Shown here piece after piece: positions 25,040 through 64,000 of a stretch of DNA of 64,000 nucleotides (position 1 is its first letter; each line of letters begins with the position of its first letter). The translations under genes were made by a program, and so were the position numbers. A model generated the notes under the pieces. The model ran no database searches. It was not told the origin of the DNA and was given only the letters and a program-made list of their open reading frames with translations. The stretch spans positions 14,915,157 through 14,979,156 of the forward strand of contig NC_040018.1 of the NCBI RefSeq assembly GCF_000972845.2, given 5' to 3'. The stretch is from Larimichthys crocea. Taxonomy: Eukaryota; Chordata; Actinopteri; Sciaenidae.

Positions 25040-25164
25040 CATGACTATTTATAACCAGCGATTCTCTGTTATCAGTTTTTCTGTCGCTTCGCCGTGCCGT
25101 CGTCGGTTCTAACACCGCGGTGAGAGACAACAACAAGCCGGGTCGAGGATGTAAGAGGAAGCTG
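25040..25164 (+). other. furin: Probable non-coding first exon of furin
   Basis: A strong donor, gctg|gtaagt, falls at 25164/25165 inside the CpG island, with no good open frame before it. The next matching acceptor on this strand is at 31307/31308. The 5' end is approximate. A second donor-like site (cgtgag|gtgagt, 25736/25737) could end an alternative first exon, as several promoters are known for mammalian FURIN. Confidence 0.5.
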
Positions 25165-25351
25165 GTAAGTTGAGCCGAGTGTAAGTTTCCTGTCTGCTCG
25201 GGCTTGTGTGTGACTTGTTTGGGGGGCTGCGTGCTCGCTGACTTCTCGCCTCTTGTACAACCACCGGGGACCCCGGACCCAGGACGGGACGGCGTGTTGC
25301 CTTATTGACCCCCGGTTGCTGTCAGTGTGTGCTCGAAAATGCGGTTGTAAC

Positions 25352-25381
25352 GAGGAGGAGGAGGAGGGGGGGGGGGGGGGG
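25352..25381 (+). repeat. Purine tract (GAG)n followed by a long G run
   Basis: GAG units lead into an uninterrupted run of about 17-19 G. This gives potential for G-quadruplex formation about 190 bases after the first furin donor. Confidence 0.85.
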
Positions 25382-25523
25382 TCTCGTTCACACATACACA
25401 TGCCGAGGTGACGTCGACTGCGCCGCGTCCGGTTTCTGTGGTTGTTCCTGCGAAAAATGTGAGGTTCGTGATTCCCACAGCTCGGTCGGATGAGGAGTGA
25501 AGTGTTCGTCAGGGGTGGATGAA

Positions 25524-25529
<6 letters not shown>

Positions 25530-25556
<27 letters not shown>
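25530..25556. repeat. (GA)n microsatellite
   Basis: About 13 GA units inside the CpG-rich region, next to further purine-rich sequence. Confidence 0.9.
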
Positions 25557-25560
<4 letters not shown>

Positions 25561-26657
25561 AAAGGGGGAGGCACCTGTGAGACGGAGCTACCGTGGTGTC
25601 AAGTTTACGTTAATCACGGCTCGGTTCAGTTTCAGACATATTTGTCAAGCGCAGGGAGTCATCATCGGATCAGCTCCAGCCGCCGCTGACACACAAATTA
25701 TGACTACGTGTTGTTGTCACGGACTTAACGCGTGAGGTGAGTACACAGACACACCGCTGCTACCAGCTGATATATATATTTAAACCTCTTAACTTTAGCT
25801 CACAAACATTAAAGTGTTTTTCAGGCCTGAGCGAGAGAAGTTTTTCTTTCCTTAACCTTTACTGCAGTTCATCCCTGCTATGTGCTTTTGTTTACACACT
25901 TTGTTTTTGTTAGTAGGACTCCGATGGCTGAACTTTGACATTAGACCGATCAATGCAGATCAGCTGATGGTGTTGAACCAGACCTTCCGTGGTCTACATG
26001 TGACTTTTACACCTGATCAAACTCTCTGTGGGGAAAATAAAAGCTTAATATCAGTCAAGGTGTAACCGAGCTGCTGTGTCAGTGTTGCATAGAAATACGC
26101 TGAAAGTGATTCATTATGGGAACTGACCTCCTTCTGTTGTTTGTGCTCTCAATACGCTGTAATTTTATCTCTCCACTGAGGCAATACTGTGCTTGCTGAT
26201 CATCATGGATAAACAAGATTGCGGAGCCCCTTGCATGCTGTTACATGTAACTAATGAAAACAACCAAATGCACATTGTTCTGAGATGAAGTGTGGCATTT
26301 TGTTTGAGATGTTTCATTAGTCTGACTGTACAAGCCCCTTAATGACACCTGTGTATTCGTTCTTATCTAAGAAAAGTTACCTGTGTGGCAGAAAATATCG
26401 TGTGTGACTGCAGGAAGTCTGAAGAAGCAGATAGACGACGCTGCTTGAGATAAACACACGTAACAGGAAAAAGACGAAAGAGAGATAGACCACAGCTCTT
26501 GTCATTGTTTGTTAATTGGGCCAGCTGAAAGTCAAACAGTGACGATGAGATATAGAGTTTCAGAGATGACACAAAACACGTTCAGTACTTTGTCAACAGC
26601 TACAGTTGTGCCTGTAACACTGCTGCGAGCTCCTGTTTGCTCATGGTTGCCTATTTT

Positions 26658-26918
26658 TAAAGGTCCAGTATGTTGGATATTGTGGCAACCAAATGAAAAG
26701 CTCTCACGTCACTATCCGCTTCCTAGCGTGATGGGCACACTACGGTTGCTACTCTAGAAACATGACGGTTTAAAATGGTGGACTGTAGATATTTAAGGGC
26801 TCGTTCTAAGGTAACAAAAATATACCACCTCTCATTGTCAGCTGACACACTAAAGATGGACACACATGGATTATATTCTGCCAATAGATTTCCTCAAATC
26901 TTACACACTGCACCTTTT
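26658..26918 (+). mobile_element. MITE-like non-autonomous DNA element
   Basis: The left end reads aaaggtccagtatgttggat. The right end read on the other strand is aaaggtgcagtgtgtaagat, giving terminal inverted repeats of about 20 bases with a few differences. There is no coding capacity. The interior includes a segment shared in reverse with 1840-1910. The family is widespread in fish. A target-site duplication is blurred by the flanking T/A runs. Confidence 0.7.
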
Positions 26919-27964
26919 TTTTTTAAAGACTGAAACTGAAAAAAGGAAAATAGTGAAACCCGTTGGAACGAGGTAAAAAGCCACTCCTGATTCAGGCAGG
27001 CAAACCATGTGGAAGAGGAGGTGTTAGTTGAAACATGAAGATGTTTTTCTACATCTCAGTATCCCAAAGAAAGGCTTTTATACTCACAGTTGTTTAAGGA
27101 TCTGGATTTATAGAGCTCTAACTCTCAAGAGGCGTACATTTCCACAATTTTGTTTCACTTTTGTACTTTGAGCAACTGTGAACTTGCAGCAAAGGTCCCC
27201 ACGCTTTCACAGTGCCCCTTTTTTCTTTGAAATATTTTAATTAATAATACATTGAATCTAATTCAAAAGAAATCTCTATCAACAAGGTGTTTAAATGTCA
27301 TGACTCCTCCCGTTATTCAGCTTGTAGTGTCATCCAGACGCTTTTTTTGAACAAAGAGAATTCTGCAAATGAAAATTCAGCCCGTGTTTGCGCTCCGTTT
27401 GCCTCAAAGCCATATCTTATGACATCTGTCTCGTTTTGAAAACATCAGAATATAAGTCTTAAACAGTTCAATGTCGACGGTACTCATAGCAACGTAGAGG
27501 ACAGAATCCACATGTGTTGTCACACACTCTTTCTCTGATATGATACAGGCTCCTTTTTGTAATTCCAGTTCTAAACATGTACGTAGATTGTTTGAGAATA
27601 ACCAGGCGAGGTTTGTACTTTTAGAATAGGAAGTGCTCTTGCTGCGATGCGGATTTGCAGATGTTGTTTATTTAAATGCAAATTCAGATAAACTGCAACC
27701 TTATGTGAGTGTTCAACCCAACTGGAGCCAAAAAGAGCAAAGAATCAAAGAGTAGTCTTTGTGAAAGTACTGATCTGAACGTTAGATTAATGCTGCTGAT
27801 TAAAGACCACATCCTGTGAAACTGAATGTTGCTTACATACACTGACATGATCTGGATAAAAAGTCCTAGATTTAGCAACAATGTGGTTTTTACTGATGAA
27901 TTGCCCAATTCTGTCAATATTTGTTGCCACCCACAGAGCTGCAACAGCCAGTCAAATTGTTTTT

Positions 27965-28116
27965 AAATTTCAAAATTTTCTGATTTCAGCTTTGTAAATG
28001 TGAACGGTTCCTTTAGTCCTCTATGATCGTAAACTGATTATCTTTTTTTCGTTTCATGAGCCAAACATCTAATTGATGAATTGATCATGAAAATAATCCT
28101 TAGTTGCAGCCCTAGC
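27965..28116 (-). mobile_element. 'gggctgcaactaa' family element
   Basis: Read on the minus strand it begins ctagggctgcaactaaggattattttcatgatc and continues into the typical interior, seen on the plus strand as ctttagtcctctatgatcgtaaactg at about 28012-28037. It is a non-coding, internally deleted copy of a common fish DNA-transposon-derived family. Other copies lie at 34195-34375, 35153-35340 and 41340-41577. Confidence 0.65.
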
Positions 28117-29689
28117 CACACACACGGCTTGTTATGTGGACTGTGGACTCCGATATTGATTTCCATGTGTGTCACAATATGAGCAGTGGCAGTAAAAACA
28201 AGATATTTGAGTGAGAGAAAAGGGTCGTACGGCCTAAATATATTTGAGTTCACTTTCACCTCATTAAAATGTAAATAATAAACTGATGAGGTGTAAAGTG
28301 TTTCCTTTTTTGAAACGTCCTGATGAGTTTGGTAATGAGGCTGGTATTATCCTTTGGGTTTAATGATACTTGGCTAATTATAATTTGGTGTCGTTTTTTT
28401 TTTCTGTTATCACAGTCTGACATATGGTATCATTTACTGTGCTAACCCAAAAGACCGCTCACAGCGCCACGGTCCACTTCTCCTTTGTCTTGAGTCGCAA
28501 CCAGTAAAGTAGTTGGGCAGTTGTTATGACATGGCGTGTGGGTTTCACACAGACGTTAAAGAAACTGAGTGGTTGAGCGGTCAGATGATGTCACAGGCGT
28601 CTGTACATAAGGGCAGAGTATGTCTGGAAATCAAACAGACGTTTGGAGACATTCGCTGTATTTACTTGTTGCATCAGAGGGCAGAAGACAAAGTTGAGTG
28701 AGTTGTGCCAACCGATTTATCTGCTGCTTCTACTGTCTTTTATCCTCGTTTATTTTCATTGTCTGCAGTATTTTAGAAATTTGATTAATTTAAATTTGAT
28801 AATTACTTTGGCGAAGCAGTCAGGGTTCACTCTTGAGCCTTTGTAAATGAATTCAGGAAGCGCTTTGTGTTTGTCTTCAATTTCAGTAGGAACCATGATA
28901 GCAAAAGTAAACATGTAATTAATATTGGGTGTGGATCTTTGCTGCTTAATTTAGGCTGTTTTTTATGTGTTTATAAAATAGGCTTAACTGAGCAGGAAGG
29001 GCGAATTTAAAAAGGCGGCAGAGGGATTTGGGTGTTACTGGAGGTTGGCACATTTAAAAAAAGTTCTACATTGACAGCCGCTTCTGGCGCCTGATCTGTT
29101 CTGCTTGGTTTGATATACGTGGCGCTTGTTTTATATCTGTCTACGCCGTGAAGTCGGCTGTTATCTCAGTATTTATTTATAAAAATGTACCTACTACGCA
29201 TGGATTAGTCTCTAATGATGCAGCCACCTTTAGCTTTTTAACACAATGAACCAATTCTATCTTAACCCTTTTACTACTCACTTTGCTTGAAAACTTGAAA
29301 AACTTGTTGATGCTGAAAGTACACCTATGACTTTCGGCAGGTTTAAATTGCTTTTTCTCACCGTACACCCTGTAACATTTCTCTCGGTTCCAGATGGTGC
29401 AAGGCATTGAAATGTGGATTTGAAATGCTACTGAAACAGGGCTTTTTTTGAAAAATCCTAAACATTTAATAGCACTGTTCAATTTTGATGAGAAGAACAG
29501 AATTTGAAAACCATTTGAGAATTTATTAGGTGAATAAATTTAGTCCAGTTATTAAACACCTGCAAAATTAACAGTCGATTTAATGCACTCCAGAGCAACA
29601 CTAAGATGAACTGTGACTTCAATAATAATTATATCATTTAATTTACACCTTTCCGACAATTTCACCCACACCTGAATTTATGAACTCAG

Positions 29690-29790
29690 TAAAGAGAGAT
29701 GCTGTGGCCGGGCTGTTGTATTGGACTGCATTGCATTGCCCAGGTATACCTCATAATAAAGTGGTCACTGAGTGTATTTTAAATTTGGTG
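29690..29790 (+). repeat. Repeat end 'aataaagtggtcactgagtgta'
   Basis: The segment 'ttggactgcattgcattgcccaggtatacctcataataaagtgg tcactgagtgta' matches the 3' end of a widespread fish repeat. Only the end region is recognisable. Confidence 0.5.
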
Positions 29791-31112
29791 CACTTGATAA
29801 GAAAATAGTCATGACAGCACTTTAACGACAGCGATGACGGTGAAATGCTGAGAGAATTGGGAAATCGCGTATGTACCTAATTTAAATTAAATTAACGCAA
29901 AAACTTACCACTTGATTATTGTATTGAAACATTGAAAGGTACAAATAAGGTTCATCTTTATATGTGCTGCTTTATCCAGTGGCTTGAATTTGTATTGAAT
30001 TGGTGGAGTATTTTTCTAACGTGAAAGGAAAGGTAATGTTTTACTTGCCCCATAACAAAATGTCCTGGGAAAGTTTGAGGAACCTGTTTGTTCGTTTGGA
30101 ATGTGCTTTAATGGAGCGGTGAGTTAAATCAGAGTATTTTGTTGATTGGATCGTTGTCACAGGAGAGGAGGTGATCCTAGATAACACCTGCAAAAAGATG
30201 TCCCACAGTCGACTTGTATCGGGAGAACAAATTTGACTGCACAGAGTGGGAAAGACACAATAGGAGCACTGTATTCAGTGCAGGGCCGTCAACTCTGGGT
30301 TACAATAGAGTTAGCACTTTGGATAATGATGTCAAGAGACACTTCTGGCTTTAAAACACCAGTTTAGAGGTAAAACTGTATCGGCAAACAATTACACCAC
30401 GATCTGTCTCTGCTCGCTGTGGTTACTGTAACTGTGCTATCTTATGATATACTGCCTTGTCTTCTACATAAGATTGTGTTTTAGATGTTTGTTTTCTTAG
30501 TTTGGCGATAAAACATCAGTCAGCTTACTCCAAGGAAATAACCACACTCCTCTCGGTATGTTGGAAATGTATGCCGCAGTCAAACATTTTTTCTGACACT
30601 TAGGTGTATATGCTTTCTCCTTGGCTGGAGCCATTCAGCGGCTGCCACTGCTGCCTCAGGCATTTAAACTCCACCCTCAAGTGGCTACTTCACCTCGTAG
30701 CGAGGCTCTGCTGTGATTTCTGAGCATCCAGGGCGTAGTCTGGCTTGCCAACCACTGTTCCACACATCCATCTCTGCTGCCAACCCAGTATACCTAAGTG
30801 TTTTCCTTTCGCAATTTACCGTATCCTCCCATGGGATGCCAAATTTTGCTGCCGTTTGTGTGACCACTCCATCAGGTCTGTCCTTGACGTCCCGCTCGCT
30901 GCTTCCGGTGGGATAATCAAACGACATGTATTTAACTGGGCTGTAGTACGCCTGGTCCAGACAGAATAATATATTATTTAATATGTTTGGTCTTGATTTC
31001 ACTTCAGCTTAAACGAAATCTTCTGACAACTTTTAAGAGTTTAAAGGTTTATTTCTCTATTCCTGTTTCTGTTCCTTATTCCACCAAACCATTGGAGTAA
31101 CCGCAAAAGGAA

Positions 31113-31136
31113 TAACAACAACAACAACAACAACAA
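31113..31136. repeat. (AAC)n microsatellite
   Basis: Eight AAC units about 170 bases upstream of the furin 5' UTR acceptor. Confidence 0.9.
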
Positions 31137-31307
31137 ATTTAGACCAAGTCTTCTTTGACCTCCTGTGGATCTTGACATGTCTAGGTCTGTCTGTTGTGTT
31201 ACGGTCATGGTGGATTCACTAGTAGAATCATCACAAGGCTTCTTAAACTTTGCAGATACTTGCTAAAACTTGCTGTATTTTCTTCTTTTCTTTTCTTTCC
31301 CCACCAG

Positions 31308-31411
31308 GTGAGCTGTGACTGTCCCCTTCTTCGTCTCTCTCTCTGTGCACCTGCATGTACTGTGGGCAGCCCCGGCCTATCGGAGAGACTGTGCTGCACT
31401 AGGACAAACCC
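31308..31411 (+). other. furin: Furin 5' UTR portion of exon 2
   Basis: An acceptor with a long pyrimidine stretch (ttttcttttctttccccaccag) ends at 31307. The 104 bases up to the ATG hold one upstream ORF (31355-31402) that stops 9 bases before the furin start. Confidence 0.7.
31355..31402 (+). CDS. Upstream ORF in furin 5' UTR (15 codons plus stop)
   Basis: ATG at 31355 begins MYCGQPRPIGETVLH and ends in TAG at 31400-31402. Its start context (ctgcATGt) is weak, whereas the furin ATG at 31412 has a strong context (acccATGG). This is a candidate translational control element. No independent peptide function is claimed. Confidence 0.5.
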   Translation: MYCGQPRPIGETVLH

Positions 31412-60914
<29,503 letters not shown>

Positions 60915-62578
60915 GTAAGAAGTTTATTTCAGAGGCTGCAGTTTTCTGATGTTGATGCAGTTTATTGATGTTTTGGAGTGTGTGTGTGATGAGATGTGTC
61001 TCTATACTTGTAGTGTTATCTGAGTGGTGGTTGTGGTGTTGTCATTATTGTAGCTATGGATAACATGGTCAGATCTCTTTACTGAAACAGCTATTTGGAG
61101 TCCTTCTGTTTATTCTGCGGTTGAGTCAATAAACACTATTGTTTTTTTTTGTTTTTTTAAGTCAATGTCAATAGAGCCTGAATGATACAGGATTTTTATG
61201 CAGGGATAACATGGATCATCAGGTTTTACACAGACTTGTAGAGTCCATGTCAGATCCCTTTTGAAAAAACCTTAAATGTACTACTGTGACTCCCTCTTTT
61301 ACGGATGCAGCATACAGGCAGGAAATTTGCATACACAAACAAATACGGAGGAGAGTGAATGTGACACAGGACAGGATATTTCCAAACAGAGGAGGAAGTT
61401 GAGACAAAACAACCAGCTCGTACCTAAAAGAGGAGCTACTTCTGTCACATTAGACATAGTTTTGCTGTGGAAAAAAACCACACACACTCAGGACAGAAAA
61501 CTGTACTCAGACCCAAAAAACACCACTAACATCTTTATCCACCTACACAAGAATCATGCCAAACCGTACGGACAGAGTCTATGGATGAAACCAACAATGG
61601 TGCTACAAGTGCTCATAACAAACCCCACACTTAGATGTTGCAAGAGGCTTTTATCTGCACAACATCATAATGCAAAGAGATGGAAAGAGATAACAGCTGC
61701 TGTGGTATCTTACAAGTGCAAATAAATTATAAGTTTAATCAGAAATATGCCTTTCAGTTTGGTCATTTAGTATAAACAATTTAAGATAAGTTATACTTTA
61801 TTACCCCAGAGGGAAAACTTGGCTTGGGAAATAGTGCTACACACAGCTGCAATCAACTTAAATACATCATGTAGCCCATAAAGCAGAACAACAAAGACAC
61901 TGATAAATTACATACAAAATAAAAAAGATATTTAAAATGCATAATGCATTTAAAATGTTTTTTGATACGGACCCTCCTCTGTGGATGAAAATAGTTCCTC
62001 CTACTTCACTCACAGAAATTAAAACTTCACATCTGTATTTTCCCGCAGTTGGAGAGTTTGAGGTTAGTTTGAAAATGACTCTGTGTCCTAGCCCATTGGG
62101 AAGGACAAAGGGAGAGAGTGTGAAATTAACATTTATAGCTGTGGGAATAAAATAAAGTGTATGGCTGAGAAAGATGATGGATGACTACTTTTTGAAGAAC
62201 CTTCTATGAAAAATACCTTCAACCTTTTAAAAATACACTCATAAAAATTGACTGACTGAAAGGAACAATATAACAAATAGGGTAGTTTGAAAGCTCTGAT
62301 GTCTTTGTTTTTGAGTCTTCTTAACCACTGAAATTGCTAAATATCTCACAGTAAAGTAAATACACCTGAAGCAAACACATCTACAGTGCTTGGCAAACTT
62401 ATTTCAAAGTCGAGGGGAGGTGACGTTTGTAAGTAAAACTACACCTGTCAGAATATCCCAGAGTTGAAAGTGATGTAAATGCAGTCGAAACCCTTCAAAA
62501 ATATTTCTTTATTGTTACATAAGATGACAATATGAAAGCTTAAATCTTTGAAGATAACTTCAAATGACTTAAATGGTT

Positions 62579-62707
62579 ACCATGCAAGGTTGTCGCCATC
62601 TGGAACAATTTGGGCTTCAATGCCCAAAGACACTTTGAGGAACTAGAGATCGAACTGCCAACCCTGTATTTAGTGGGCGCCCTTCTCTACCTTATGATTA
62701 ACAGCTG
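62579..62707 (+). repeat. Dispersed fish repeat, 5'-truncated copy
   Basis: Contains 'taccatgcaaggttgtcgcc', 'ggaacaatttgggcttcaatg', 'gagatcgaactgccaaccctg' and 'gggcgcccttctctacc', in the order of the family at 12721-12914. Confidence 0.65.
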
Positions 62708-63181
62708 TTTATTACTCGACAAATCACTGCAGCTCTAAAGAACTATAAAAACATTAATCATGTCAGTCAAAGTGTGTTTTGTGAACACCAAATACATTTT
62801 AACTGACATTGTTCTATATCCAGGGTATCCGCGGGGTCTTAAAAGGTAGTAAATCAACTTAGTGAAAATTAAGGCCCTTAAAAAGTATTAAATGTCTGAT
62901 TGCAGGGTATTATTTCTTTTAAAGAATAGCACGTGATTTGTTGTAAGTCTGTATGTTAAAAGTTTGCCAGAATTAACTACGTAGACTGTCGTAGCGACTT
63001 CTCCGTCGCTATTTCTGTCAATTAGAGTTCAGAGGCCAGTTATGAGATCAATGTATATCCGAGGAGCGGGGTGATGTTTTTGTTGTCACACACTGGTATT
63101 GTTTACAGTGTGTGCATGACCCACACCGGAGCATCGGCGCTAAAGTTTAGCTGCTTGACTAGCATGGACTCGTCACAGAGA

Positions 63182-63222
63182 TGTGATGTAATTTTGAGAC
63201 TCGGTTTCAAAATTACATCACA
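63182..63222. repeat. Perfect 16-bp-stem hairpin
   Basis: Arms 63182-63197 (tgtgatgtaattttga) and 63207-63222 are exact reverse complements with a 9-base loop. Confidence 0.9.
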
Positions 63223-63429
63223 GTAATTTTACTCAACTTTTTTTTTTTTTTTAAAGATAATTTTTTTGGCCTTCATGCCTTTTTAGCAGAAGTAGCGTAA
63301 CTCAAATTATCTAGATGGATCTACCTACAATGTTCAGTTGACTGACAACTTGATGGGAGAGCAGCCATTAATATCAAATTTTTGTGCTGCTAGTATGCTC
63401 AGTACACCGCTCCAATCGAGTCCCACCAC

Positions 63430-63510
63430 CAGTAAAACTTCCACTGCAGCCATCGCATCTCTGAAAGTCGCTTTGGATAGAAGCGGCAGCTAAACGACTA
63501 AATGTAAATA
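63430..63510 (+). repeat. 'aaagtcgctttggata' fish repeat end
   Basis: 'gaaagtcgctttggatagaagcggcagctaaacgactaaatgtaaat' is a well-known 3' end of a fish interspersed repeat. Here it is nested in the element at 62821-63629. Confidence 0.65.
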
Positions 63511-64000
63511 ACTAATGGATTGACAGTAACAGTGTGCGTGCCCTCCCATTTATTGATCCTGTTTTTGCTAGGTATTTAAAGGTATTAAGTGGTAATAAAT
63601 TTAACCTCAGGATTCCTGCATAAACCCTGATATTACTATGTAACTTTTATGGTTTCCTATAATATTTTAGGTAATGTCCCTTATTGTTATTGGGAGTATT
63701 AGAAGGGTTGTTGTTATGACGGGAAGGTTTGGACTGAATTCAGACAGCCTCTCCTCATCCGCAGTAAAATAAAACATGCACCTTTGACAGCAGTGCTTCA
63801 GAGCAGCTGTGTACCTGTTAGATGTCACAGAAACAAAGACAAAACAGTCACTTTAAAAAAACAAAAAAAAAGAGGAAAATGCTGGAGCAACCTTTCTTGC
63901 ATCATTCGCTGACACTTGCTGTCAATGTGAAGATTATTAATTGGAAATTCTGGCTGCTTTATATTTGTTTGTGCCCCTCTGAGGTTCACTGGCTGACAAG

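Larger units (their letters stand above)
24880..25740 (+). promoter_or_regulatory. CpG-rich island, probable furin promoter
   Basis: Density of CG dinucleotides and G+C rises sharply compared with the AT-rich surroundings (e.g. gtgtcgccgcgctgctgg near 24930 and gccgtgccgtcgtcgg near 25090). It lies upstream of the first furin splice donor. No convincing TATA box is seen, as expected for a housekeeping-type promoter. The exact start site cannot be read from sequence. Confidence 0.65.
25165..31307 (+). other. First intron of furin (5' UTR intron)
   Basis: About 6.1 kb without recognised protein-coding exons. It holds a G-run (25352-25381), a GA microsatellite (25530-25556), a MITE-like element (26658-26918), a minus-strand 'gggctgcaact' element (27965-28116), a repeat end (29690-29790) and an AAC microsatellite (31113-31136). 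28120-29690 and 29800-30680 appear to be unique sequence. 30685-31002 is somewhat richer in G and C, with open frames on both strands that I do not recognise. Confidence 0.55.
62821..63629. mobile_element. Non-autonomous DNA-transposon-like element
   Basis: The left end cagggtatccgcggggtctt and the right end, read in reverse as cagggtttatgcaggaatcc, form imperfect terminal inverted repeats. Subterminal 'cttaaaaggtagtaaat' / 'ttaaaggtattaagtgg' motifs are typical of a fish repeat family. It is about 809 bp with no coding capacity, and contains a perfect hairpin (63182-63222) and a nested repeat end (63430-63510). Confidence 0.6.
60915..64000 (+). other. Furin intron 3 (runs off the window)
   Basis: I searched for the next furin exon (polybasic primary cleavage site and start of catalytic domain) and found none, so it lies beyond 64000. 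The region holds two repeat copies and a DNA-transposon-like element. A 149-codon open frame at 61276-61725 has no recognisable protein. Confidence 0.6.

Noticed and set aside
30685..31002. 105-codon minus-strand open frame in the furin first intron, with plus-strand frames overlapping
   Set aside because: No recognised protein. Open on both strands because the patch is richer in G and C. Could be part of an unrecognised repeat, but this cannot be supported.
61276..61725. 149-codon plus-strand frame in furin intron 3
   Set aside because: The longest unexplained frame, but the translation (Thr/Lys/Asn/His-rich) matches no family I know and no exon-like signals flank it. A protein search would settle it.

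Overview
The window looks like nuclear DNA of a ray-finned (teleost) fish. Genes are split by short GT-AG introns, non-coding DNA is AT-rich with long CA/GT microsatellites, and the interspersed repeats are of types I recognise from fish: a tRNA-derived SINE with a 'gtgccctggtaactcacctg' head and 'aataaaggc' tail, an L2-type LINE tail, MITE-like families ending in 'gggctgcaact' or 'aaaggtccagt', and a BEL/Pao gag remnant. There are no prokaryotic features. Family names rest on reading translations and remembered family sequences, because no search could be run.

Layout, all genes on the + strand. (1) 191-4021: a complete ten-exon gene for a divergent dynein regulatory complex subunit 4 / GAS8-like coiled-coil protein of 461 residues. 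About 0.5 kb past its stop lies a decayed copy of its own exon 5. (2) 4022-8537: intergenic, with a tRNA-derived SINE and a broken BEL/Pao gag fragment. (3) 8538-22655: a complete 29-exon stereocilin (strc) gene, 1946 codons before the stop. I traced every exon and the reading frame closes across all of them, including a 25-bp and a 39-bp exon. The product has an N-terminal signal peptide and a C-terminal hydrophobic tail typical of GPI-anchored members of the mesothelin/otoancorin/stereocilin group. (4) 22656-24880: intergenic, with repeats and an L2 tail. (5) About 24880-25740: a CpG-rich island, taken as the furin promoter, with a probable non-coding first exon ending at 25164. (6) 31308-31621 and 60816-60914: the first two coding exons of a furin proprotein convertase, separated by a 29.2-kb intron. 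The rest of furin lies beyond the right edge.

The three genes are functionally unrelated: motile-cilium axoneme, inner-ear hair-bundle matrix, and secretory-pathway protease. Nothing suggests joint regulation. The large furin intron is mostly unique AT-rich DNA with scattered transposon relics, microsatellites and a few long perfect hairpins. I found no undescribed multi-gene system. The observations most worth checking are the exon-5 relic, the divergence of the GAS8-like protein, a 15-codon upstream ORF ending 9 bases before the furin start, short upstream ORFs at strc, the strc microexons, long perfect inverted repeats, and a G-run with quadruplex potential beside the furin first exon.
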